In this document: positions 1-6,863 of the stretch, piece after piece
How positions within the stretch are numbered: position 1 is the first letter of the stretch
Layout of the letters: every line of letters begins with the position of its first letter
Source of the DNA: Ruminococcus_G sp963594675
GTDB taxonomy: Bacteria; Bacillota; Clostridia; Lachnospirales; Lachnospiraceae
DNA length: 17,894 nucleotides
Assembly: GCA_963594675.1 (NCBI GenBank)
Contig: CAVBGA010000113.1
Location: 1-17,894, forward strand
Reading direction: 5' to 3'
Made by a program: the position numbers and the translations under genes
The notes under the pieces: model-generated
What the model saw: the letters and a program-made list of their open reading frames with translations, nothing else
Told to the model about the DNA's origin: nothing
Databases searched by the model: none

Positions 1-278
1 GCCAAGAGACCTCCCATCAAGGATCCTACTGTGCTGAATCGATGACTCTTATTTTCTTCCTGATAACTTTTTAAACCTGTGAAAAATCCAGCGATTGCCA
101 TGAGAATGCCAGAAATTCCAAAAGCGCCCACAAAAACACCGGCTTTTCCTGAAAAAGCAAAGGAAATCAAAGCTGCAAGCACAAATAAAAGTGCGGAAAT
201 TCCACTCATTAAGGTAGCTGCAAGTCCCCCCTCAGCATCTTCGACCAGGGGAAGCTTGTATTTATATCTTTTTTTCAA
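1..278 (-). CDS. Small multi-pass membrane protein, DUF6142-like (3' end cut off)
   Basis: I read this on the minus strand from a TTG start at 278 with an AGGAG ribosome site about 10 bases upstream. The frame stays open to the window edge, giving 92 residues with the C-terminus missing. A short basic start (MKKRYKYKLP) precedes two hydrophobic segments, roughly residues 22-42 and 47-67, then a polar stretch and the start of a third segment. The layout (basic N-terminus, three predicted helices, glycine-rich 'VGSLMGGLL' near the end) resembles DUF6142 proteins of Lachnospiraceae, but I assign that from memory without a search. The start codon overlaps the TGA of the upstream vanZ-like gene by four bases (TTGA), so translation is probably coupled. 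Function is unknown. Confidence 0.6.
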   Translation of the reverse strand, partial: MKKRYKYKLPLVEDAEGGLAATLMSGISALLFVLAALISFAFSGKAGVFVGAFGISGILMAIAGFFTGLKSYQEENKSHRFSTVGSLMGGLL

Positions 279-751
279 AATTTGATCACTCTCCTTATTC
301 GGTCACAAATCATAAAAAACACATATCCCACCAAGGTACCTAGCGTGTTCAGTAAAATATCATCTACATCAAAACTTCCCACTTTGTAGAAAAGCTGCAT
401 GCATTCTACCGACAGGCTAAAAAGAAAGCCCAAAGGAACCATGATCCAGATATGACGCATCTTTATCTTTACCACCGGCGGAATAAAACCCATAGGAATA
501 AAACCTAGTATATTTCCCCCAAGATTCAAAAATACCGCCCAATTACCAATCACATTTCTATATGCTAAATAACGATGGATTTCTCGGAACAATACCAGAT
601 TGCATTTATAATCCTCCACCATGCTGGTCTTTCTTCCATACCATTCTGCAAAAAAAAGAAAGTATACCAAAAGCAGCATGTAAATAACAAAGAGAATCCA
701 ACCCATGACCCGTATGATTTTTTTTCTTTTTCTTCGTTTTTTTCTATCCAT
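275..751 (-). CDS. VanZ family membrane protein
   Basis: This 158-residue protein has a very basic N-terminus (residues 1-13) and four predicted membrane helices at about 12-34, 70-92, 100-117 and 130-150. It carries the VanZ signatures: 'NLGGNILGFIPMGFIPP' at 76-92, and a conserved patch at 114-138 that includes 'SVECMQLF', 'GSFDVDDI' and 'NTLG'. VanZ proteins include the teicoplanin-resistance factor VanZ, but most genomic homologues are of unknown function and lie in the cell envelope. No van resistance genes are nearby, so I do not infer antibiotic resistance. The ATG at 751 has only a weak ribosome site. The 3' end overlaps the next membrane protein gene by four bases. A hairpin at 784-835 separates it from the pyrimidine cluster. 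Confidence 0.85.
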   Translation of the reverse strand: MDRKKRRKRKKIIRVMGWILFVIYMLLLVYFLFFAEWYGRKTSMVEDYKCNLVLFREIHRYLAYRNVIGNWAVFLNLGGNILGFIPMGFIPPVVKIKMRHIWIMVPLGFLFSLSVECMQLFYKVGSFDVDDILLNTLGTLVGYVFFMICDRIRRVIKF

Positions 752-783
752 AGCTATTACTATTTCTATTCACTGCTTCGCGT

Positions 784-835
784 AAAGCAAAAGCCACAGA
801 CGGGAAGCTTTCTATCGGCACTCCCTGTCTGTAGC
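784..835 (-). terminator. Probable terminator at end of pyr operon
   Basis: Read on the minus strand, GCTACAGAC (835-827) pairs with GTCTGTGGC (801-793) with one G-U wobble. A further GGGA/TCCC block lies inside, beyond a one-base bulge. The 3' arm is followed by TTTTGCTTT, an imperfect U-run. The hairpin lies between the 50-residue ORF that ends the pyr cluster and the vanZ-like gene. It is probably an intrinsic terminator, possibly leaky because the U-run is broken. Confidence 0.55.
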
Positions 836-882
836 TTACTTCACCTTACTGTTCCAGCAATTCATTTCAGATGTCAGCTGTC

Positions 883-1035
883 TTATATTGTTAATTTATA
901 TTTTTCTCTAATAAGACTTGCACCATTTACAATCATAAGAACACCCGTCACAATACCCGTCACAAGCACAATAATTCCCAGAGCAATATTGGCCGCACCA
1001 GTTCTGGACATCAATTTATAAGTTTTTTCACTCAT
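883..1035 (-). CDS. 50-residue single-helix membrane protein at end of pyr operon
   Basis: This short gene encodes 50 residues starting MSEKTYKLMSRTGAANI. One hydrophobic segment (about residues 14-37, with VLVTGIVTGVLMIV) is followed by a basic end (REKYKLTI). The start is supported by a strong AAGGAGG site that overlaps the TAA of pyrE, leaving only 12 bases between the two genes, so it is almost certainly made from the pyr transcript. It is not an enzyme of the pathway. I do not recognise a named family; it could be a small membrane accessory or stress protein. The good ribosome site, clear helix and tight spacing make it a likely real gene despite its size. Confidence 0.7.
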   Translation of the reverse strand: MSEKTYKLMSRTGAANIALGIIVLVTGIVTGVLMIVNGASLIREKYKLTI

Positions 1036-1047
1036 AGGCCAACCTCC

Positions 1048-1725
1048 TTATTCTTCTGCACCATACTGCTCATAATAAGCATCTATTCTTCCTTTGATCT
1101 CATCATCAATAACGATTTGACCTTTATAGGCTTTGTTATAAAGATGTTCTGTAACCTCTGCCATGGTTACAATAGCTGTTGTCTTTAGCCCATATTTCTC
1201 TTCGATTTCTTTCAGAGCGCTTTTACTTCCCTGACCACGCTCCATACGATCAACAGAAACAACCAAACCAAAAACATCTACTGCACCCTGAGCTTTAATA
1301 ATCGGCAAGGTTTCCTGAATAGAAGTTCCCGCTGTTGTTACATCTTCAATAATAACAACCTTATCACCATCTGCAATAGGGCTTCCCAAAAGAATCCCTT
1401 TGTCTCCGTGATCCTTTACTTCCTTACGATTGGAGCAGTAACGAATATCTGTGCCATACAACTCGCTGATTTCCATAGTAGCAGCTACAGAAAGGGGAAT
1501 TCCTTTATAGGCAGGTCCAAAAAGCACATCAAAGTCCAAACCAAACTTATCATGAATGGCCTGAGCATAGAACTGTCCCAGTTTTCTTAACTGTGCACCA
1601 GTTCTATAAAAGCCCGTATTAATAAAGAAGGGTGTCTTACGTCCACTTTTCGTAACAAAGTCACCAAATTTGAGCACACCGCAGTCCACCATAAATTCAA
1701 TAAAATCCTGTTTATATTGTTCCAT
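1048..1725 (-). CDS. pyrE: Orotate phosphoribosyltransferase
   Basis: PyrE joins orotate to PRPP to give orotidine 5'-monophosphate, the fifth step of pyrimidine synthesis, in the cytoplasm. The 225-residue protein has the PRPP-binding motif VVIIEDVTTAGTS at 123-135 and the flexible catalytic loop around RKEVKDHG (100-107). I chose the ATG at 1725, giving MEQYKQ, because GAAGGAGGA sits just upstream of it. An in-frame ATG ten codons earlier (1755) would bury that site inside the gene. It follows pyrD after a 101-base gap, the largest in the cluster, and is followed by a 50-residue membrane protein gene. Confidence 0.95.
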   Translation of the reverse strand: MEQYKQDFIEFMVDCGVLKFGDFVTKSGRKTPFFINTGFYRTGAQLRKLGQFYAQAIHDKFGLDFDVLFGPAYKGIPLSVAATMEISELYGTDIRYCSNRKEVKDHGDKGILLGSPIADGDKVVIIEDVTTAGTSIQETLPIIKAQGAVDVFGLVVSVDRMERGQGSKSALKEIEEKYGLKTTAIVTMAEVTEHLYNKAYKGQIVIDDEIKGRIDAYYEQYGAEE

Positions 1726-1745
1726 CTCTTTATCCTCCTTCAGGC

Positions 1746-1774
1746 AGTTTAGCACAGCCTATTCTCTTTGTAAA
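1746..1774 (-). promoter_or_regulatory. Possible internal promoter ahead of pyrE
   Basis: On the minus strand TTTACA (1774-1769), a 17-base spacer and TAAACT (1751-1746) with a TGC extension resemble a sigma-A promoter. Transcription would start almost at the pyrE ribosome site, giving a very short leader. It would allow pyrE expression apart from the upstream pyr genes. The match is moderate and could be chance. Confidence 0.3.
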
Positions 1775-1826
1775 GAAAGCGACATATTGCTATGCACTGC
1801 GTGTACAATAACAACATCTTCACCAA

Positions 1827-2729
1827 TCAATGCACTGCGCCAATCAGGAAATTAATGTCGTCTACTTTCTGTCTTACCATATACTCCTCAATTCCATCCA
1901 CAACCTTCTGGGCTGTAGCCGGATCTGCAAAATTAGCAGTTCCTACTGACACTGCTGTAGCCCCTGCCAAAATAAGTTCCAAGGCATCCTCAGCTGTGGC
2001 AACACCACCCATGCCAATAATAGGAATTTCTACGCATTGGGCACACTGATAGACCATACGGACAGCTACTGGATGAACTGCCGGACCGGATAATCCGCCT
2101 GTTTTATTCGCCAATGCAAAGCACCTGCGATTCACATCTATCTTCATACCGGTAATGGTGTTTATCATAGAAAGAGCATCCGCTCCTGCTGCTTCCACCG
2201 CTTTTGCCATTTCTGTAATATCTGTTACATTGGGACTTAATTTCATGATTACTGGCTGTTTTGCATGTTTTTTTATTTCTTTTGTAATCGCTTCTGCAGC
2301 CTTGGGATCCTGACCGAAGGCAATACCTCCTGCCTTTACATTAGGACAGGAAATATTAATTTCCAGCATAGCGATATCTTCATCCCCAAGACGTTCCACA
2401 ACCTCGCAGTAATCTTCTGTGGTTTTTCCACATACATTAACAATTACCTGAGTATCAAACTGTTTAAGGAAATTCAGATCTCTCTCCACAAACACATCGA
2501 TTCCCGGGTTCTGCAAGCCAATGGCATTTAACATACCACTGCTGGTCTCCGCTACACGAGGAGTAGGATTGCCTGGCCATGGTACATTTGCCACACCTTT
2601 CGTAACCACCGCACCTAATCGAGACAAATCCAGAAAGTCAGCAAATTCCATACCAGACCCAAAAGTTCCAGAAGCCGTCATCACGGGGTTTTTCAGAGTA
2701 ACTCCTGCAATATTTACCTCTGTATTCAT
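1827..2729 (-). CDS. pyrD: Dihydroorotate dehydrogenase, class 1B catalytic subunit
   Basis: This FMN enzyme oxidises dihydroorotate to orotate, the fourth step of the pathway. The protein is 300 residues from MNTEVNIAG. It shows ASGTFGSG (19-26) for FMN binding, the GLQNPG loop (71-76), the catalytic cysteine C128 in INISCPN, and a C-terminal GMGGVATAEDALELILAGA phosphate-binding region. A catalytic Cys rather than Ser, with pyrK directly upstream, identifies the class 1B heterotetramer that passes electrons to NAD+. The start at 2729 overlaps the pyrK stop by one base (TAATG) and has a GGGAGG site. An in-frame ATG 15 codons earlier lies inside pyrK and is not needed. Confidence 0.95.
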   Translation of the reverse strand: MNTEVNIAGVTLKNPVMTASGTFGSGMEFADFLDLSRLGAVVTKGVANVPWPGNPTPRVAETSSGMLNAIGLQNPGIDVFVERDLNFLKQFDTQVIVNVCGKTTEDYCEVVERLGDEDIAMLEINISCPNVKAGGIAFGQDPKAAEAITKEIKKHAKQPVIMKLSPNVTDITEMAKAVEAAGADALSMINTITGMKIDVNRRCFALANKTGGLSGPAVHPVAVRMVYQCAQCVEIPIIGMGGVATAEDALELILAGATAVSVGTANFADPATAQKVVDGIEEYMVRQKVDDINFLIGAVH

Positions 2730-3508
2730 TACAGTTCCACCTCCCCTGCTGGAAATACCGGACCATCTTTGCAAACTCGCTTATTCTTTACATGAGAGTG
2801 TCCATCCACTTCTTTTGATTGACAAACACAGCCAAGACATGCTCCTATACCACAAGCCATTCTTTCTTCCAGAGAAAGCCAGCAAGCAATTCCTTTTTCC
2901 TGTGCATAAGTCTTAATTGCTTTCAGCATCGGTTTTGGTCCACATGCAAAAATCACATCAGCCTTCAGATTATTCTCTCTAACGGCATCCAATACATTTC
3001 CTTTACTTCCGGCACTTCCATCTTCTGTAGCCATGTAGAAAGAAGCGTGAGAGGACAGCTCATCTGTCAAAAACTGCACATCTCTATAACCTGCCACCAC
3101 AATGACTTCTTCAGCCAGATTTTCAAGTGCAGATGCTGATGAGATCATAGGAGGTACACCAATACCGCCACCCATAAGCATCACTTTCTTTCCTCTTGCT
3201 TCTTCAAGAGGAAAGCCATTGCCTAAGGGGCCAATCACATCAATACTATCTCCCGCCTTGAGTTTGGAAAATTCCTCTGTTCCTTTTCCAACAACCCGAT
3301 ATACCATACGAAGGCGTCCATTTTCTTTATCAATCTCACAAATGCTGATAGGACGAGGCAGCAAACGGCTCCCTTCATTGCAATAAAGGCTTAAAAACTG
3401 TCCCGGAACTGCTTCATTTGCCATATCTGCACTTTCCAGCCACATGCTGAAAATATCGCCTGTCAGTTGCTTTTGTTCATATATGCTACATGTTTTCTTA
3501 CTTTTCAT
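2729..3508 (-). CDS. pyrK: Dihydroorotate dehydrogenase electron transfer subunit
   Basis: PyrK is the FAD and [2Fe-2S] subunit that carries electrons from PyrD to NAD+. In its 259 residues, the FAD region has RPISI (52-56) and the GKGTEEFS segment (74-81). The nucleotide-binding half starts at MGGGIGVPP (112-120) and continues to ACGPKPML (188-195). The cluster ligands are C219, C224, C227 and C246 in the ERMACGIGACLGCVC region and the KNKRVC segment, the usual spacing for PyrK. It starts at an ATG with a GGGGGT site, 32 bases after pyrF, and overlaps pyrD by one base, which fits equal production of the two subunits. Confidence 0.95.
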   Translation of the reverse strand: MKSKKTCSIYEQKQLTGDIFSMWLESADMANEAVPGQFLSLYCNEGSRLLPRPISICEIDKENGRLRMVYRVVGKGTEEFSKLKAGDSIDVIGPLGNGFPLEEARGKKVMLMGGGIGVPPMISSASALENLAEEVIVVAGYRDVQFLTDELSSHASFYMATEDGSAGSKGNVLDAVRENNLKADVIFACGPKPMLKAIKTYAQEKGIACWLSLEERMACGIGACLGCVCQSKEVDGHSHVKNKRVCKDGPVFPAGEVEL

Positions 3509-3540
3509 CTAAACCCCCAAAAAAAGTGTCCAGGGAACTA

Positions 3541-4467
3541 CTATCTTGCTGCCAAAGCAGATGCAATATCCTCTGTCATCACCTTAACTGCCTCTCTGGA
3601 TGCATCAGCAAAATTCTCTGCACCAAATTTTGCATAAGCTTCCTGTTTATAAGCCGCAATGATACCTCTGGAAGAATTTACTATAGCCCCCAGGCCATCT
3701 TCATTGAAGAAATGTACCAAGTCTGCTCCTTTTCCTCCCTGAGCACCATAACCAGGTACCAAAATAAAGGTTTTCGGCATGATTTTCCTAAGAACCTTAC
3801 CCATCTCAGGATAGGTTGCTCCCACTACAGCACCTACATAGCTATAAGAGTCGCCCATCAACTCATCGCCCCATTTGGCTACCATTTCTCCCACATGTTC
3901 ATAAAGAGGACGACCATCTACTATACGATCCTGGAATTCCCCGCTGGAAGGATTCGAAGTTTTAACAAGAACAAAAATACCTTTCTTCTCTTTCTCACAA
4001 ACCTTCATAAAAGGTTTTACTCCGTCAGAACCTAGATAGGGATTTACCGTAACAAAATCCTCATCAAATCCGCGACAGAAATTGTTGCCAATCTGCACGC
4101 CTCCGATATGTCCATCCGCATAGGCTTCTGAAGTAGATCCAATATCTCCTCTTTTAATATCACCAATAACTACCAAATCTTTTTCATGGCAGTAATCCAC
4201 TGTCTTCTTAAATGCCTCCAATCCTGGAAGGCCAAACTGCTCATACATGGCAATCTGCGGTTTCACAGCCGGAATCAGATCATAAGTTGCATCTACAATG
4301 GCCTTATTAAACTGCCAAATAGCTTCTGCTGCTCCCTCCAGAGTCTCTCCATACTCTGCGAAAGCTTTTTTCTGAATATGTTCTGGTACAAAGGCTAACT
4401 TAGGATCCAAACCAACCACGATTGGCGCTCCTGTTTTCTCAATTTTGCTAATCAATTTCTGAATCAT
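3541..4467 (-). CDS. pyrF: Orotidine 5'-phosphate decarboxylase, long type
   Basis: PyrF converts OMP to UMP, the last step of pyrimidine synthesis. The 308-residue protein belongs to the longer subfamily ('pyrF_sub2'), not the roughly 240-residue Bacillus type. The catalytic motif is GDIKRGDIGSTSEAY, with D103, K105 and D108 as the expected charge network. The substrate-binding start VVGLDPKLA (17-25) and the late LVPGYGAQGG and NSSRGI segments also fit. The ATG at 4467 has an AAGGAG site eight bases upstream. It lies 56 bases after pyrC and 32 bases before pyrK, within one operon. Confidence 0.95.
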   Translation of the reverse strand: MIQKLISKIEKTGAPIVVGLDPKLAFVPEHIQKKAFAEYGETLEGAAEAIWQFNKAIVDATYDLIPAVKPQIAMYEQFGLPGLEAFKKTVDYCHEKDLVVIGDIKRGDIGSTSEAYADGHIGGVQIGNNFCRGFDEDFVTVNPYLGSDGVKPFMKVCEKEKKGIFVLVKTSNPSSGEFQDRIVDGRPLYEHVGEMVAKWGDELMGDSYSYVGAVVGATYPEMGKVLRKIMPKTFILVPGYGAQGGKGADLVHFFNEDGLGAIVNSSRGIIAAYKQEAYAKFGAENFADASREAVKVMTEDIASALAAR

Positions 4468-4523
4468 AATATAAACTCCTTACATATAAACTGTCTTTCG
4501 AGAATCTTTCTTCCTTTTCCACT

Positions 4524-5819
4524 TTACTTCTGCTCATCTGAAAAAACAATCTCACCATCACAAATCGTATATTTTACAGCTCCACTGACTTTTCTTCCGT
4601 TAAAGGGGGTATTTCTACCTTTACTCTCAAATTTAGAAGCATCAATAACATATTCTTCATTAGGATCAATAATTACCACATCTGCTATCTTTCCCTCAGC
4701 CAGGGATCCCTTATCAAGGTTGATTACTTTAGCCGGATTGTAACTCATTTTCTGAGCCATCTGCATGGGGGTGATTACTCCAGGTTTTACTAACTCAGAA
4801 ATAGTGAGAGCCACAGCTGTTTCCAAGCCAACAATACCAAATGCAGCCTCCTGCATAGTTCCTGATTTATCTTCATAGGTATGCGGTGCATGGTCTGTAC
4901 TGATTACATCAAAAATGTCATTCTTCAAACCTGCTTTTATAGCCTCAACATCCTTCTTCGTACGAAGAGGCGGATTCATCTTATAGTTTGTATCTCCGTG
5001 ATGATAATCTGCATGAATATCTTCAGAGGTCAATGTGAAGTGATGAGGACAAATTTCCGCTGTTACATCCAGCTTTCTCTCCTTTGCAAAACGCACAAGT
5101 TCTGCACTAAATTCTGTAGAACAATGGCAAAGGTGCAATCTGCAGCCGGTAGCACCTGCAAGGAAAATATCTCTGGCACTGATAATGTCCTCCGCTGCAT
5201 TAGGAATTCCCGGAAGTCCTAGTTTTTTGGCCACTTCATCATCATTAACACAACCACCTCTGGCAATATCTATATCCTCACAATGAGCCAGCACAGGAAT
5301 ATTCAGTTCCGCTGCAATCTTCATGGCATCTCTGGCGAGGGCAGAATTCATCACACTCTTGCCATCCTCGCTAATAGCCGGAATACCTGCTTCCACCATA
5401 CCTTTAATATCTGCTAATTCTTCCCCTTTTTGCCCCTTGGTAATCGCACCTACCTGAAGCACATGAATAGGGGCACAAGCTGCCGCCTTATTCATAACAT
5501 AATCCACTCTGGAAGCTTCATCAATTACAGGCTTGGTGTTTGGCATAGCTACAATCGTAGTAAAGCCCCCTCTTGCCCCAGCCTTAGAACCAGTTTCAAT
5601 ATCTTCTTTCTGTGTCAGTCCCGGATCTCTTAAATGCACATGCAAATCAATAAGCCCCGGCATAACATAGCAGCCACCGGCATCTATCACTTTGTCTGCA
5701 GCTGCTTCTATCTTACCACCTGTTTTCTTTATCAAACGATCATTGATCAACAGGTCTCCAATCTCATCCATCCCTGTATCCGGATCAATAATTCTTCCAT
5801 TTTTTATCAATATATCCAT
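4524..5819 (-). CDS. pyrC: Dihydroorotase, class I
   Basis: PyrC closes carbamoyl-aspartate to dihydroorotate, a zinc-dependent cytoplasmic step. The 431-residue protein starts MDILIKNGRI and has the amidohydrolase metal motif DLHVHLRDPG at 59-68 (H60, H62), the aspartate in SEDGKS (D152), H179 in AHCED, a HLCHCST histidine, CPHHF, and the late STDHAPH metal aspartate. Length and motifs fit the class I enzyme of Gram-positive bacteria. The start at 5819 is set by GGAGGTAG just upstream; an in-frame ATG nine codons earlier has no site. It is the first pyr gene and is divergent from the cold-shock gene. pyrB and the carbamoyl-phosphate synthase genes are absent nearby. Confidence 0.95.
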   Translation of the reverse strand: MDILIKNGRIIDPDTGMDEIGDLLINDRLIKKTGGKIEAAADKVIDAGGCYVMPGLIDLHVHLRDPGLTQKEDIETGSKAGARGGFTTIVAMPNTKPVIDEASRVDYVMNKAAACAPIHVLQVGAITKGQKGEELADIKGMVEAGIPAISEDGKSVMNSALARDAMKIAAELNIPVLAHCEDIDIARGGCVNDDEVAKKLGLPGIPNAAEDIISARDIFLAGATGCRLHLCHCSTEFSAELVRFAKERKLDVTAEICPHHFTLTSEDIHADYHHGDTNYKMNPPLRTKKDVEAIKAGLKNDIFDVISTDHAPHTYEDKSGTMQEAAFGIVGLETAVALTISELVKPGVITPMQMAQKMSYNPAKVINLDKGSLAEGKIADVVIIDPNEEYVIDASKFESKGRNTPFNGRKVSGAVKYTICDGEIVFSDEQK

Positions 5820-5881
5820 AACTACCTCCGCTGCCAAAATTCCCATCGAAAAAAATTCTGTGATTACGGTTTCTAGCTCTT

Positions 5882-5910
5882 ATCATACACGAATTTTTTA
5901 TCGAAATAAA
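5882..5910 (-). promoter_or_regulatory. Weak candidate promoter for the pyr operon
   Basis: On the minus strand TATGAT (5887-5882) fits a -10 element. The best -35 about 17 bases upstream is a poor TTTATT-like match. This would give a leader of roughly 55-60 bases before pyrC, too short for a PyrR-type antiterminator/terminator pair. I see no such pair between 5820 and the divergent csp promoter. Confidence 0.35.
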
Positions 5911-5922
5911 GCCCTTTTTATC

Positions 5923-5951
5923 TTGACTTTTGCCTATGAGAAATATATAAT
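5923..5951 (+). promoter_or_regulatory. Sigma-A promoter of the cold-shock gene
   Basis: TTGACT (5923-5928), a 17-base spacer and a perfect TATAAT (5946-5951) form a near-consensus promoter. The start site would be near 5958, leaving a leader of about 137 bases before the csp start codon. It is divergent from the pyr cluster. Confidence 0.85.
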
Positions 5952-5987
5952 TTTTTTGCGGTTAGCTATTGGATGTAATTAATTTCG

Positions 5988-6043
5988 TCGGGATCATGCG
6001 ATTATATTACTTATGCAATATAATCTGTTGTCCCGATTTTTTT
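5988..6043 (+). promoter_or_regulatory. Terminator-like hairpin in the csp leader (putative attenuator)
   Basis: TCGGGA (5988-5993) pairs with TCCCGA (6031-6036), and inside it GATTATATT pairs with AATATAATC (nine pairs) around an eight-base loop. Seven T residues (6037-6043) follow the 3' arm, the form of an intrinsic terminator. It sits in the csp leader, after the promoter and about 50 bases before the start codon. It could act as an attenuator or temperature-sensitive structure. The structure is seen in the sequence; the regulatory role is inferred. Confidence 0.6.
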
Positions 6044-6094
6044 ATGTCTTCACAGCTATCAGACATTATATATTTAAACATGGAGGTTACCATT

Positions 6095-6295
6095 ATGAAC
6101 AACGGAACAGTTAAGTGGTTCAACGCTGAAAAAGGTTATGGATTTATTACAGGTGAAGACGGAAATGATGTATTTGTACACTTTTCAGCTATTCAAAGCG
6201 AAGGCTTTAAAGTTCTTGAAGAAGGACAGGCTGTAAGTTATGACCTCACAGAGGGTCCCAAAGGCATGCAGGCTGCCAACGTTGTAAAATTATAA
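6095..6295 (+). CDS. csp: Cold-shock protein (CspA/CspB family)
   Basis: This 66-residue protein is a single cold-shock domain that binds single-stranded RNA and DNA and acts as an RNA chaperone. RNP1 is KGYGFI (13-18) and RNP2 is VFVHF (26-30), with the expected start GTVKWFNAEKG and end QAANVVKL. Length is typical for the family. The ATG at 6095 has a GGAGG site eight bases upstream. The same frame is open further upstream to 5969, but that region is leader RNA and lacks a ribosome site. The gene is monocistronic, with its own promoter, a structured leader of about 137 bases and a strong terminator. Long structured leaders are common for cold-induced csp genes. Confidence 0.95.
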   Translation: MNNGTVKWFNAEKGYGFITGEDGNDVFVHFSAIQSEGFKVLEEGQAVSYDLTEGPKGMQAANVVKL

Positions 6296-6321
6296 TTCAG
6301 CGTAATGGGTAAAATAAATTT

Positions 6322-6353
6322 GAGGCCATCGCAATGCGATGGCCTCTTTTTTT
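6322..6353 (+). terminator. Intrinsic terminator after csp
   Basis: GAGGCCATCGC (6322-6332) pairs perfectly with GCGATGGCCTC (6336-6346) around an AAT loop and is followed by seven T residues. This is a very strong terminator for csp. The convergent minus-strand gene ending at 6365 runs into the same hairpin, but in that direction only an AT-rich AAATTTATTTT follows, so termination there would be weaker. Confidence 0.93.
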
Positions 6354-6364
6354 AACTTGTTTTA

Positions 6365-6778
6365 TTATTCAGCACCGTCTGTACCAGTCTCTGCACTCGA
6401 TGTATCATCTGTAGTTGCAGCGGATGCATCTGCATCAGCACTTTCATCACTTGAACTGTCACTACTTGCGCTCTCGTCGCTTGTACTCTCATCACTTGCA
6501 GACTCGCCTGTGGAATCCTCATCTGATGAAGAATCACTGCTTGAAAGATTATTTATATAATCATCCACAGAAGAGGTTACTATAGTATAGGTATTACGAA
6601 CCTCTGGCTGAGCTTCTTCCCACTTCTGATAACAGGACCAAACAAACCATACTGCCAAAAGAACAAGTACAAGAATAACTGCCGCAAACTCCAACTTTTC
6701 ACTAATCTTTTCTCGTCTTAATGCTTTCTCTTTGCTGGACTTATACTTCCTATAACGATCAACTTTTTGCTGACTCAT
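6365..6778 (-). CDS. Single-pass membrane protein with Ser/Asp-rich tail
   Basis: I do not recognise a family for this 137-residue protein. It has a strongly basic N-terminal part (residues 5-28, many Lys and Arg), one membrane helix (about 30-50, FAAVILVLVLLAVWFVW), a short linker (51-78), and a tail from about 79 to the end built almost only from Ser, Asp, Glu, Thr and Ala in SDES-like units. By the positive-inside rule the basic part is cytoplasmic and the tail outside. There is no sortase signal or enzyme motif. The tail resembles the flexible stalks of surface proteins but has no domain beyond it. The start has an AAGGAGATTGAGG site. It lies 85 bases after degV, with its own candidate promoter. 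Confidence 0.8.
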   Translation of the reverse strand: MSQQKVDRYRKYKSSKEKALRREKISEKLEFAAVILVLVLLAVWFVWSCYQKWEEAQPEVRNTYTIVTSSVDDYINNLSSSDSSSDEDSTGESASDESTSDESASSDSSSDESADADASAATTDDTSSAETGTDGAE

Positions 6779-6830
6779 GCCTCAATCTCCTTATAATTCA
6801 TTTGGTTACCCATAGGCAACGCATAGGGGT

Positions 6831-6859
6831 ATTATATCACATGACTTCATTAAAGTGAA
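6831..6859 (-). promoter_or_regulatory. Candidate promoter for the Ser/Asp-tail protein gene
   Basis: On the minus strand TTCACT (6859-6854), a 17-base spacer and a perfect TATAAT (6836-6831) lie in the gap after degV. The -10 element is strong and the -35 matches four of six consensus bases. The -35 also lies inside a small ACTTCA/TGAAGT inverted repeat. Confidence 0.55.
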
Positions 6860-6863
6860 GTAA

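Noticed and set aside
275..751. Glycopeptide resistance locus suggested by the VanZ match
   Set aside because: No vanA, vanH, vanX, vanR or vanS genes are nearby; VanZ-family proteins are common without resistance.
575..1021. Plus-strand open frame of 148 codons over the vanZ 5' end and the gap before the 50-residue gene
   Set aside because: It crosses a terminator hairpin and two minus-strand genes, and the translation has no recognisable domain.
3490..4035. Open frame of 181 codons on the plus strand opposite pyrF
   Set aside because: It is antisense to a gene with clear catalytic motifs, has no ribosome site or domain, and its composition is that of a shadow frame.
5969..6094. In-frame upstream extension of the cold-shock protein
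   Set aside because: It would place the terminator-like leader inside the gene and has no ribosome site; the family start and GGAGG support 6095.
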